A stretch of 64,000 bases of DNA, from NCBI RefSeq assembly GCF_001424485.1, contig NZ_LMQC01000023.1:64613-128612 (forward strand), read 5' to 3'. The translations under genes and the position numbers were made by a program. This DNA comes from Modestobacter sp. Leaf380 (lineage in GTDB: Bacteria > Actinomycetota > Actinomycetes > Mycobacteriales > Geodermatophilaceae). Below the pieces are notes generated by a model that saw only the letters and a list, made by a program, of their open reading frames with translations, did no database searches and was not told where the DNA came from. This document shows, piece after piece, positions 8,227 through 16,475 of the stretch. Every line of letters begins with the position of its first letter. Positions within the stretch are counted from its first letter, which is position 1.

Positions 8227-9285
8227 GTGCCCAACCCCGACCCGACACCCCACCCGGCGGTCGCCCCCCTCCCCGCCGCCGGGCGGGCGCCTGCGGTGAT
8301 GGCCGCGGAGGCCGCCGTGGCCTGGCTGGAGCGGCACCAGATCGGCCTCTACCTGGCCGCGATCGCCGCCGGCGGGGTCATTGGCGTGGTTGTGTCCGGC
8401 ACGGCGCACCTGGAGACCGCGATCAACCCGGTGCTGGGGTTGCTGCTGTACGCGACATTCCTCGGGGTGCCCTTCGCCTCCATCGGGGCAGCGCTGCGCG
8501 ACGGGCGGTTCCTGCTCGCGGTGCTGGTCGTCAATTTCGTGCTCATGCCCGCGGTGGCGTTCGCGCTGTCCCGGGTCGTCGCCGGGGAACCAGCGCTGCT
8601 GTTCGGAGTCCTGCTGGTGCTGCTGACCCCGTGCATCGACTACGTCATCGTGTTCAGCGGGCTGGCCGGGGGCGCCTCGCACAAGCTGCTGGCCGCGGCC
8701 CCGCTGCTGATGGTCGCCCAGGTGCTGCTGCTGCCGGTCTACCTGCTGCTGTTCATCGGCCGCGAGGGGGTCGCAGTGGTCGACGTCGGCCCGTTCGCAG
8801 AAGCCTTCCTCGTCCTGATCGTCATCCCGCTGGCCGCAGCGGCCGGCACGCAGGCCCTGGCCGCTCGACACCCCATCGGGCAGCGGCTGCAGACCGGTGT
8901 GCTGGGCGCCATGGTGCCGCTGATGATGGCCACCCTCTTCGTTGTGGTCGCCTCCCAGGCCGCCGCGGTCAGCTCCCAGGCCGACCAGCTCGTCCTCCTG
9001 CTCCCCCTGTACGCGGCGTTCCTGGTCATTGCGACAGCATTGGGATGGGCTGCGGGAAGGGCCTTCGCGCTGGACGTGCCCTCCCGGCGGGCGCTGGTGT
9101 TCAGCGGAGCAACCCGCAACTCCCTGGTCGTACTGCCGCTGGCCCTCGCGTTGCCACCCGCGCTGTCCCTGGCACCGGTCACCGTGGTCACCCAGACCCT
9201 CATCGAGCTGATCGGCATGGTCGTCCTCGTTCGGCTCATCCCCTTGCTGATCCCTGAGCCAGAGGACGTCAGGGAGACGATCTGA
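8227..9285 (+). CDS. ACR3/bile-acid:sodium symporter family exporter (arsenic-resistance-like)
   Basis: 352-residue membrane protein with about ten hydrophobic segments. The TPCIDYVIVF and SGATRNSLVVLPLALALP motifs match the BASS superfamily branch annotated as arsenic resistance transporters. The open frame can be extended to a TTG at 8188, but that TTG is part of the -35 box; GTG 8227 lies where transcription should begin, so translation may be leaderless. A later GTG at 8296 is possible. Control by a MerR protein rather than ArsR makes a cation substrate possible, so the arsenite label is only a family guess. Confidence 0.8.
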   Translation: MPNPDPTPHPAVAPLPAAGRAPAVMAAEAAVAWLERHQIGLYLAAIAAGGVIGVVVSGTAHLETAINPVLGLLLYATFLGVPFASIGAALRDGRFLLAVLVVNFVLMPAVAFALSRVVAGEPALLFGVLLVLLTPCIDYVIVFSGLAGGASHKLLAAAPLLMVAQVLLLPVYLLLFIGREGVAVVDVGPFAEAFLVLIVIPLAAAAGTQALAARHPIGQRLQTGVLGAMVPLMMATLFVVVASQAAAVSSQADQLVLLLPLYAAFLVIATALGWAAGRAFALDVPSRRALVFSGATRNSLVVLPLALALPPALSLAPVTVVTQTLIELIGMVVLVRLIPLLIPEPEDVRETI

Positions 9286-9484
9286 ACTGCAGCAGCGTGG
9301 ATGCCCGGACGGGCAGACCTGGACCCGAGCGGAAGTCAGAACAGCAGCTGCTTATCAACGCCACCGTTCACCTCAGCTAGACACTCGAGCCCGACCCTCA
9401 CCACCCCGTGCCGACCACCACGGCGGCACCCAGAGGCGCCCCGATATGGGTGTCAGGGCAGTCGGGCGCAGGACTGGCATTGAC

Positions 9485-10411
9485 CTAATCGTGGACTGGG
9501 GCCTCATGCGTCCGGTGGGTTGCAGACTCCAGCTGGAAAGTGCAGTGCTCCATGTCGAAGTGCTGACCCAGGCAGCCCCCCAGGGCATCGAGCACCCGTC
9601 CGCCGTGGCCGTTGGCGAGTGCGTTCTCGCTGACCACGACGTGAGCCGACAGCGCCTTGGAGCCCGAGGTGATGGTCCAGGCGTGGAGGTCGTGCACGTC
9701 GACCACTCCGTCGGTCTTGAGAATGTGCTGGCGCACCTGGGCCATGTCGACATCGCGAGGGGCGTTCTCCAACAGCACGTCGAGGGCGTCGCGCAGCAAT
9801 GACCAGGCCCGCGGCAGGACGAGGGCCCCGACGACTAGCGATGCCACGACGTCGGCACCGGTCCACCCGGTGGTGATGATGAGGATCGCCGCGACGATGA
9901 CGGCAATCGAGCCCAGCGCATCACCCAGGACCTCCAGGTATGCCCCGCGCATGTTCAGCGACTTGTCCTGCCCGCCCTTGAGGATGAGCAGGGAGACCCC
10001 GTTGGCGACCAACCCCAGCACAGCGGCGGCCAGCATCACTCCGGAGCGGATCTCCGGGGGGTCCCCGATGCGCTGGACGGCTTGCACCACGATGTACAGC
10101 CCAATGCCGAGCAGCAGCAAGCTGTTTCCCAGGGCTGCCAGCACCTCAACGCGCTGCCAGCCGTAGGTGCGCCGGGCCGAGGCAGCTCGCTGGGCCAGGG
10201 TCACCGCGACCAACGCCAACACCACCCCCAGGCTGTCGGTGGCCATGTGGCCTGCGTCGGCGAGCAGGGCCAACGAGCCGGAGATCAGCGCGCCCACGAC
10301 CTGAACGATCAGGACGGTGACGGTGATGGCCAGAACCGCAACCAACCGTTTGCGGTAGCCGGCCGAGACCGTGGCCCCCGGTGAGGGTGCGTGGTTGTGG
10401 TCGTGGCCCAT
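9485..10411 (-). CDS. CzcD-like CDF cation efflux transporter
   Basis: 308 residues, six membrane segments. His-rich start (MGHDHNH) and first metal motif ADAGHMATDS (HxxxD). In the second site the usual His is Glu (YLEVLGDALGS, ExxxD), a change I recall in actinobacterial CzcD proteins. A cytosolic domain with VHDLHAW and a His-containing tail follows. The start ATG at 10411 has AGGAGA seven bases upstream; an upstream in-frame start at 10453 would be inside the dyad operator. Exports Zn/Cd/Co-type ions by proton antiport. Confidence 0.9.
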   Translation of the reverse strand: MGHDHNHAPSPGATVSAGYRKRLVAVLAITVTVLIVQVVGALISGSLALLADAGHMATDSLGVVLALVAVTLAQRAASARRTYGWQRVEVLAALGNSLLLLGIGLYIVVQAVQRIGDPPEIRSGVMLAAAVLGLVANGVSLLILKGGQDKSLNMRGAYLEVLGDALGSIAVIVAAILIITTGWTGADVVASLVVGALVLPRAWSLLRDALDVLLENAPRDVDMAQVRQHILKTDGVVDVHDLHAWTITSGSKALSAHVVVSENALANGHGGRVLDALGGCLGQHFDMEHCTFQLESATHRTHEAPVHD

Positions 10412-10425
10412 GACGCGGTCTCCTC

Positions 10426-10449
10426 TGACATGCGGGTGTGCGCATGTCA
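10426..10449. promoter_or_regulatory. 24-bp dyad operator (ArsR/SmtB-like) before CDF gene
   Basis: TGACATGCG (10426-10434) and CGCATGTCA (10441-10449) are perfect inverted 9-bp arms around a 6-base centre, 15 bases before the CDF start. Length and symmetry suit an ArsR/SmtB-family repressor site; which protein binds is unknown. Confidence 0.6.
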
Positions 10450-10485
10450 GCATGCCTCACCGGGCGCGGGGAAGGGAAGGGGGTG

Positions 10486-11853
10486 TCAGCTGCAGGGGCC
10501 GCCCATCTCGATTCCCCTGGCCCGCAGCCAGGGCATCGGGTTGGTCCGCCCCTGGTACATGCCCTGGCTGTGCACCTCGAAGTGCAGGTGGGGGCCGGTG
10601 GACTGGCCGCGGTTGCCGACCTCGGCGATGAGTTGTCCCGCCGTGACGCGTTGGCCGGTGGTGACGAAGAAATCGTTGATGTGGCCGTAGACGGTCACGG
10701 TGCCGTCGTCGTGCTGGATGTAGACGGCCAGCCCGAAGCCTGTCGCCGGTCCCGCTCGCACGACCCGGCCGGCGACCGGGGCGTAGATGGGGGTTCCGAT
10801 GGGTGCGGCGATGTCGAGCCCGTTGTGCATCTGGCCCCACCTCATCTCATAGCAGGACGTGAAGCGCCCGCTGGTCGGTGCCACGCCGCCACCTGCACTA
10901 GGGGGTCGCGGAGCCGTGGTGGCGGGCCCGGGGCGAGGGGGGACCGCGGTGGCTGCGGCACCGCCGCCGGCGCCTTGCCCGTTGCCGGCGCGTGCTTGGG
11001 CTGCCGTCTGGGCCAGTACCTGAGCAGCTGCCTCGGCTCGATCTGCTTCCTCTTGCTGGGCGGCCTGCTGCTGCGCCTGCCAGGCGGCGTACCCGTCGCG
11101 CTGGCCCTGCAGTTCCAACAGCCGGATCTGGGCGTCTTGGAGTTGCTGTTGCAGGTCGGCCTGCTGGGTGGCCAGTCCGTCCAGGGCCGACTGCGCCAGC
11201 GCGAGTTCAGCGGTCGCCGTGTCAGCGGCCGCGGTTGCGGCGGCCTGCGCGTCGGCGCTGTCCTCGACCGCTGCATCGGCCAGTGACGTCGCATTGGCCT
11301 GTCGCAGCTGAGCGGTCTCCAGGTCCTCCAGCAGGCTGACCCGGTCAGCGGCCAGGTACTCCAGGGTGACGGCCTGCTGCAGCATCTGCGAGGGTCCTTC
11401 GGCGGCGAGCAGAGCGCTGATCCCGCCCAGGTCCCCGGCACGCATGTACGTCTCGGCACCAAGGTCCCCCACCGCCGTTCGTGCCGTTTGCGTGGCGAGC
11501 GTGGCCGCCTCCAGCTCCACCGCAGCCACGACCGCGGCCTCCTGGGCGCGGAGCAGGTCGGCTTCGGCGACGAGTTGGGCATCCGCGGCGGCTGCAGCGA
11601 CGGCGTTGGTCTGCTCGAGTTGGGCTTGGGCGTCGGCGATGGTGGCAGCCAGACGTCCGACCTCGGCGGCCGCGGCGTCCTGCTCGTCCTGGGCGGCCGA
11701 GATCTCGGTGTCGCTGGGGTTGAGCGGTGCCGCCTGCGCCGGCCCGGCCGACCAGGTCAAGGCGACCACCAGCACGCCGACCGCCACGCCCACCCGAGGT
11801 TGCCGCCGGCCCAGGCCGTGATGTTCCCGTGGTGGGGTTGTTGCAGTGCTCAC
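10486..11853 (-). CDS. Secreted M23 (LytM) peptidase with coiled-coil, copy 1
   Basis: 455 residues. Signal peptide (cleavage near AQAAP, about residue 41), then ~250 residues of Ala/Gln/Glu-rich coiled coil resembling NlpD/RipA-type hydrolase activators, a Pro/Thr linker, and a C-terminal M23 domain. Zinc and catalytic motifs are present: HNGLDIAAPIG (HxxxD) and GPHLHFEVH (HxH). It likely cuts peptidoglycan cross-links or activates amidases outside the cell. A BlaI-type dyad lies 27 bases before the start. It has two paralogs in this island (12003-13349 and 20563-21309). Confidence 0.9.
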   Translation of the reverse strand: MSTATTPPREHHGLGRRQPRVGVAVGVLVVALTWSAGPAQAAPLNPSDTEISAAQDEQDAAAAEVGRLAATIADAQAQLEQTNAVAAAAADAQLVAEADLLRAQEAAVVAAVELEAATLATQTARTAVGDLGAETYMRAGDLGGISALLAAEGPSQMLQQAVTLEYLAADRVSLLEDLETAQLRQANATSLADAAVEDSADAQAAATAAADTATAELALAQSALDGLATQQADLQQQLQDAQIRLLELQGQRDGYAAWQAQQQAAQQEEADRAEAAAQVLAQTAAQARAGNGQGAGGGAAATAVPPRPGPATTAPRPPSAGGGVAPTSGRFTSCYEMRWGQMHNGLDIAAPIGTPIYAPVAGRVVRAGPATGFGLAVYIQHDDGTVTVYGHINDFFVTTGQRVTAGQLIAEVGNRGQSTGPHLHFEVHSQGMYQGRTNPMPWLRARGIEMGGPCS

Positions 11854-11879
11854 GACGGCCTGGCCTCCAGCGGATACGA

Positions 11880-11898
11880 CAACTACCTGTCGTAGTAC
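11880..11898. promoter_or_regulatory. BlaI-type operator 1
   Basis: CAACTA-N7-TAGTAC, centred about 35 bases before the first M23 peptidase start. Matches the CTACTA-N7-TAGTAG pattern found at five other promoters in this island. Confidence 0.6.
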
Positions 11899-12002
11899 TA
11901 ACGGCCGGCGTGGTGGCGTCCTTGAGTCTCCACCCCGAACGGGTCACCCGGGTCGGTCACCGGCTGGACCTCGGTCGGCACTGCTGGGCGCGCGTCTGAT
12001 GG

Positions 12003-13349
12003 TCAAGCGCAGCGACCTCCCAGGGTGATGCCGCGCTGGGCGAGCCAGGGAGCCGGATTGGTGCGGGTGGCATAGAGGCCACCCACATGGGTCTCGATGT
12101 GCAGGTGCGGGCCGGTGGATTGACCCCGGTTACCGACCTCGGCGATGAGCTCCCCGGCCTCGACGACCTGACCGGCGGTGACGAAGAACTGGTTGATGTG
12201 TCCGTAGAGGGTGATGGTGCCGTCGGAGTGCTGGATGTAGACGGCGAGCCCGAACCCGTTGGCCGGTCCGGCGTTCAGGACGACGCCCCCCTCGGGGGCG
12301 TAGATGGGCGTGCCGATCGGGGCGGCGATGTCGATGCCGTTGTGGTTGGTGCCCCCCCGCGCTCCATAACAGGACGTGACTTGGCCGGCCACCAGATCAC
12401 CGCCCGAGGCGGCCACCGCGGCCTGCCCGGCGGCGACGACTGATTCGGGATCATCCACGCCCTGTTCGGTGAGGGCTGCGACCTGGGCAACCTGCAGCTG
12501 CTCTTGCAGGGCAGCGCGCTCCGCCGATGCTGCGGCGTAGCTCTGCTGAGCCTCAGCCAATCTGGCATTGGCATCGGCGTCGGCCTGCTGGGCTGCACCC
12601 AGCGCCTCCTGCTGGCGCAGGACGGCCTCCTGGGCGCTCGCGTCGGCTGCCTCCTGCTGTCCCTGGACCTCCTCCAATGCGCTGATGTCTTCGGCGCGGT
12701 CATCAGCCAGCAGCGCCAGCGTGGTGGCGCGGGCCAGGAGGTCCTCGGGATCATCGGCCTCCAGCAGGAGCCCAGCCTGGGCGAGGTCACCCGAGCTCAT
12801 GAACGCCGCCCTCCCTGCGGCGGCCACCTGGCTCTGCGCCTGGTCCGTCGCCGCCTGGGCGGTTTGGGCTGCTGCAGACGCCGCTGCTGCGGCGGCGGTC
12901 GCTGTGTCCAGCTCCGCGGCGGCCAGTCGGGTCAGCTCGACCGTCGATTCGGCCTGGACGGTGGCCTGGTCCAGTCGTTGCTGGGCTGCCTCGAGCAGGC
13001 TCTCCAGACGCGCCGCCTCCTGCGAGGCAGTCTCCTCACCGGGCACGCCGGCGGTCGTCCCCGGGGACGGGGCTGCTGCGCTGTCCGTGGGCTCTGCCGG
13101 TGCCGCTGATGCGATGCCGGGACCTGCGGTCGCGACGAGAGCCCAGAGCAGGGCCAGGACAGCCGGACGCCCCCGGGGTCTCAAGCTGCGGGCGCTCCGC
13201 GTGCTGCGGGCGCCGTGTAGGGGGCTGAGTTCCTGGGGAGGGTCGTGCAGGGTCGCCACAGTGCAGCGGGCTCCGTTCTTCCTTCCGCCGACCGAGTTAG
13301 CTGACGGGTTCGGGCTGGAAGTAGCCCTACTGCGCGGTGGCAGATTCAC
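12003..13349 (-). CDS. Secreted M23 (LytM) peptidase with coiled-coil, copy 2
   Basis: Up to 448 residues. A GTG at 13259 (418 residues) is an alternative start that places the basic-hydrophobic signal peptide (RGRPAVLALLWALVATAG) nearer the N-terminus. Long Ala-rich coiled coil, then the M23 domain with HNGIDIAAPIG and GPHLHIETH. The domain is very close to copy 1, including shared CYxxR, YGHIN and EVGNRGQSTGPHLH blocks, so the two arose by duplication. Likely role: envelope remodelling. Nearest regulatory site is the perfect BlaI-type dyad at 13465-13483. Confidence 0.88.
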   Translation of the reverse strand: MNLPPRSRATSSPNPSANSVGGRKNGARCTVATLHDPPQELSPLHGARSTRSARSLRPRGRPAVLALLWALVATAGPGIASAAPAEPTDSAAAPSPGTTAGVPGEETASQEAARLESLLEAAQQRLDQATVQAESTVELTRLAAAELDTATAAAAAASAAAQTAQAATDQAQSQVAAAGRAAFMSSGDLAQAGLLLEADDPEDLLARATTLALLADDRAEDISALEEVQGQQEAADASAQEAVLRQQEALGAAQQADADANARLAEAQQSYAAASAERAALQEQLQVAQVAALTEQGVDDPESVVAAGQAAVAASGGDLVAGQVTSCYGARGGTNHNGIDIAAPIGTPIYAPEGGVVLNAGPANGFGLAVYIQHSDGTITLYGHINQFFVTAGQVVEAGELIAEVGNRGQSTGPHLHIETHVGGLYATRTNPAPWLAQRGITLGGRCA

Positions 13350-13464
13350 CCCAGGAACACATGGGTCCCCGGCCCGCCGACTGACCCGCAGAGGTCAGGC
13401 GACGATTAGGCGGGTCTGCCCAAGGACCCAGGAAGGGCGCGTGGCCTGAACAGACGCCATCAAG

Positions 13465-13483
13465 CTACTAGCTCAATTAGTAG
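13465..13483. promoter_or_regulatory. BlaI-type operator 2 (perfect dyad)
   Basis: CTACTA-GCTCAAT-TAGTAG, a perfect inverted repeat. It overlaps the last codons of the copD-ctaG gene and lies 116 bases (or 206, depending on start) before the second M23 gene. Confidence 0.7.
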
Positions 13484-15683
13484 AGGTCACGTTTCGGTCA
13501 CGACCGTTTGCGTCCCCCGGCGTTGTGTTGTCGCACAGGGTCGGGTCCTGATGGCTCAGCGTGGCGTAGCCGCCTGGCCAGGAGTCCGAGTTTTCTGCCT
13601 GCAGCACCGGACTCGGGGAGCGCGACGCTCGAACCAGTGCCCAGACCGCGATCGCTCCGGCTGTCATCAGCCCCACCAGCAGGAACACCACGGCGGCATG
13701 TCGTTGGTCGGTGAGTGCAGCAGGGCGCCACGCCGGGTCGATCTCGGTCCACCAGCCCACCGCCAGCGCGGTGGGCCAGGTCAGCAGAGCAACCGAGGCA
13801 AGCACGTGAATGGCGGCCCAGCCCGCGATCCACCACCCCCGCAGCCTGCGGGGGATGTCGCTGTCGAACCAGGACCGCAGGAGCACCATGCCCGCGGTGA
13901 AGGTCGCGATGACAGACACCACGTGGGCGGCGTGGGATCGCATGACGATCTCCAGCACCGGACCGGTGTACCCCAGGTAGACAACGACCACGAAGAGGGC
14001 CAGGGCTGGTCCGGGCCGGCGCAGGACGAGGGCGGCGCGGCTGGAGGTGATCGCCTCCAGCCACTGGGCGGCCCCCCGACTGTCATCCAGAACTGGTTCC
14101 GTCGCGGGTGATCGACGGTCGAGGTGGTCGGTGAGCAGCTGACCCGGTGCTGCCCGGAGAACCAACGCCGGCCCGAGCAGGCCGAGCAGGAGGTACTGCA
14201 GGGCGTGGGCGGGTGCAGAGACCAGGGCGTAGCGAGCCAGCCCGCTGGTCGTTGCCACCAGGAGCACGGCGGCACCGCCCAGTAGGAGTGCAGTGCGCCG
14301 GGCAGGCCACGACTTCCCGGCCTGGGTCCTCCTGCGCACTGCCCACACGTACGCCACCACCGCACCCGCGATCAGGACAGGGAACAGCGGATCGGGGTAG
14401 GGCTGCCACAGTTGGGTCCACCACTGTCCTGGGGTGGGGTTGGGTGGGAGAGGGAAACCCAGAGCGTCGAAGGCGCTCCCCTCCTCCTCCCCCGGATTCG
14501 GCGTGGTTTGCGGGGTAGGAGTGCGCGACAGGGACACCGCGACACCGATCGTCGCTGCGAAGACGAGCACCTCGCTGATGGCCAAACGGCGGAAGGCACG
14601 GTGGTCCCCCCGGGCCAGGCTGGGGAGGGTCCGGCGCCGGTGGGCCCACCCCAGGCCGCCCAACGCCAGCAGCGCGGCTGTCTTGATCACGACCTGTCGG
14701 CCGTAGTCGGTGTCGACCAGATCAGCGACGCCGGTCAGCCGCGTCGCGGCTGTAAGCACACCGCTGAGGGCGACGAGCAGCACGAGCAGCGGTGCAACCG
14801 CGCTGAACCGGGTCACTGCCACCTGCAAGGCGGCGATGGGCAGGCGGCGGATGAGGATCAGGGAGAGCACCCCGCCGGCCCAGGCGAGCACCCCGAGTAC
14901 GTGCAGCGCCAGACCGGAGATCGCGGCCTGGTGACTGCCCGATCCGGCGGCGTGTCCGGTGAACACCGGGGGGAGGCTGGCGAGCAGGGCGATGAGGAGA
15001 AGCGCCGCGCTGCCTGCTGTGGTCAGCACCAGCCGGGATCCGATGACCAGGACGAGGGTCAAGGCCGCTACTGCGGCTTGGGCCTGGCCCTGCGGGATGG
15101 TCGTGGTGAAGGAGAACAGGCCGCGTGCACTCACCGACGCCAGGTCGGTGCCCAGGAAGTCGGCCAGCTGCAGGGGTGCCACCAGGATCGAGCTGAGCAG
15201 CCACACGGCTGCCGGCCAGGTCGCCATCCGTGTCCAGCGGTAGCCCGCGACACTCATCTGCCGGTGCCCGGGGGCCAGTAGCGCAGCGGCCATCAGGCAC
15301 CCCGCTGTCGCTACCGCCGCCAGGTCGCCCACGACCCGGGTCACCGGGATGGCCCAGGTGACCGCGGCCGAGGTGGCCGGTATCCCGGGCAGCGCCTCGG
15401 CGACGAGGGAACCCGACGCCCACAACAGCGCCAGGGTCGTGCCGACCCCGATGATCAGGGCGCCGAGTGCGATGACCGGTCCCGCCGGCACAAGCCACCC
15501 CCGCTGCCGCCCCATGGACACAGCGGGGGCGACCACCATGACGTCCCCTGAGGACATCCCTGCTGACCGGGCGTCCGCTGGTGCAGGCGCCCCGGTGTCG
15601 GCAGGTTCTACTCGCCCCGCCCGCGCGGGTTGCCTTTCGCCCGCCGCTGACCCGTGCGGCGCCTCGTCGGGGCCGGCGCTCAC
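13473..15683 (-). CDS. CopD-CtaG fusion: copper resistance D domain plus cytochrome oxidase assembly domain
   Basis: 736-residue membrane protein with about 14-16 hydrophobic segments. The first half (to ~370) is CopD-like (DLAAVATAG, TGHAAGSGSH, HVLGVLAWAG, LTGVADLVDTDYGR, IKTAALL); the second half is CtaG-like (LLGLLGPALVLRAAPGQLL, GYTGPVLE). This fusion is a common actinobacterial architecture. CopD works with CopC in copper uptake or handling, and CtaG-type domains assist Cu delivery to cytochrome oxidase. The start GTG overlaps the copC stop (GTGA), so the pair is translationally coupled. The CtaG half lacks the HMSQHM block seen in the stand-alone CtaG at 21476. Confidence 0.85.
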   Translation of the reverse strand: MSAGPDEAPHGSAAGERQPARAGRVEPADTGAPAPADARSAGMSSGDVMVVAPAVSMGRQRGWLVPAGPVIALGALIIGVGTTLALLWASGSLVAEALPGIPATSAAVTWAIPVTRVVGDLAAVATAGCLMAAALLAPGHRQMSVAGYRWTRMATWPAAVWLLSSILVAPLQLADFLGTDLASVSARGLFSFTTTIPQGQAQAAVAALTLVLVIGSRLVLTTAGSAALLLIALLASLPPVFTGHAAGSGSHQAAISGLALHVLGVLAWAGGVLSLILIRRLPIAALQVAVTRFSAVAPLLVLLVALSGVLTAATRLTGVADLVDTDYGRQVVIKTAALLALGGLGWAHRRRTLPSLARGDHRAFRRLAISEVLVFAATIGVAVSLSRTPTPQTTPNPGEEEGSAFDALGFPLPPNPTPGQWWTQLWQPYPDPLFPVLIAGAVVAYVWAVRRRTQAGKSWPARRTALLLGGAAVLLVATTSGLARYALVSAPAHALQYLLLGLLGPALVLRAAPGQLLTDHLDRRSPATEPVLDDSRGAAQWLEAITSSRAALVLRRPGPALALFVVVVYLGYTGPVLEIVMRSHAAHVVSVIATFTAGMVLLRSWFDSDIPRRLRGWWIAGWAAIHVLASVALLTWPTALAVGWWTEIDPAWRPAALTDQRHAAVVFLLVGLMTAGAIAVWALVRASRSPSPVLQAENSDSWPGGYATLSHQDPTLCDNTTPGDANGRDRNVTSTN

Positions 15684-16375
15684 GCCTTGTGAATGAGCCG
15701 GCGGCGGCGCGCGAGGGTGAAGCTGATGATCAGCAGGATCGCCAGGACGGCCAGACCAATCACCGTTGCCACCGACATGCCACCTGAATCGCCCGTCTGA
15801 GCTGCTTCATCGACAGCCGGTGTGGCCGCGCTCGGCGTGGTCGGTGTCGATGCAGCCGGCGTCGAGTCCGCACTCGGGGGGGCCGTGCTTCCGGCGGGAG
15901 TGGGGTCTGCGGGGTCGGCGGTGACCGCCGCTGGGGTAAAGGTGAAGCCGTAGGTGCCCTGGATGGTGTGGCCGTCGGCGGACACGATCCGGTAGGAGAC
16001 CCCATAGGCACCGCCGCCACCCATCGAGACCGGCTGGGTCACGACATCGCCCTGCACGGTGGGTTCACCATCGGTCACGTCGGTGCCGCTGGGGTCCAGG
16101 ACCGCGATCTGGGCGAACCCGGGCTGCACCCCGTCGGTGAAGGTGAGCTCCAGGGCACCAGGTGCCTCCTCGACGGTGCCGTCGACCGCGGGGCTGGCGG
16201 ACTCCAGGTCGCTGTGCGCCTGCGCGGAGGGCGCCCCGAGCAGAACAGCGAACAGCACCGATGCCACGACCACCGCTGCACGCAGCGACGTTCTTCTGGT
16301 GCCAGACCCCCATGCGCCCTGACCTGCCTGGAGGCTATGGGGGCCCAGGGCTCGGGCGGTGTACTGCACGGTCAC
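15680..16375 (-). CDS. copC: CopC-domain periplasmic copper-binding protein with C-terminal anchor
   Basis: 231 residues. Signal peptide ends at SAQA, and the mature protein starts with His (AHSDLESASPAVDGTV), the N-terminal His that ligates copper in CopC proteins. The beta-sandwich CopC domain runs to about residue 145 (VSADGHTIQGTYGFTF), followed by a Pro/Thr/Ala-rich stalk and a single membrane anchor (GMSVATVIGLAVLAILLII) with a basic tail. GTG 16375 has AGGAG seven bases upstream; a longer open frame to 16786 is antisense to ctaD and rejected. Coupled to the CopD-CtaG gene by GTGA. Confidence 0.88.
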   Translation of the reverse strand: MTVQYTARALGPHSLQAGQGAWGSGTRRTSLRAAVVVASVLFAVLLGAPSAQAHSDLESASPAVDGTVEEAPGALELTFTDGVQPGFAQIAVLDPSGTDVTDGEPTVQGDVVTQPVSMGGGGAYGVSYRIVSADGHTIQGTYGFTFTPAAVTADPADPTPAGSTAPPSADSTPAASTPTTPSAATPAVDEAAQTGDSGGMSVATVIGLAVLAILLIISFTLARRRRLIHKA

Positions 16376-16425
16376 AGGGTGGCTCCTGGGCTGGTGGGCT
16401 GCGGGGTGCTCGGGGACCGCCTCGG

Positions 16426-16456
16426 CGATCCCCTCGTCTAGTCGCCAGCTGGCGAC
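16426..16456. promoter_or_regulatory. Palindrome and weak BlaI-like half site upstream of copC
   Basis: 16441-16456 is a perfect 16-bp palindrome (GTCGCCAG/CTGGCGAC). Overlapping it, 16426-16444 reads CGATCC-N7-TAGTCG, where only the right half resembles the BlaI boxes. It is in the 100-base gap between ctaD and copC, the only place a copC promoter could be. Confidence 0.35.
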
Positions 16457-16475
16457 CTGTGGTTCCCCCGTGGTG

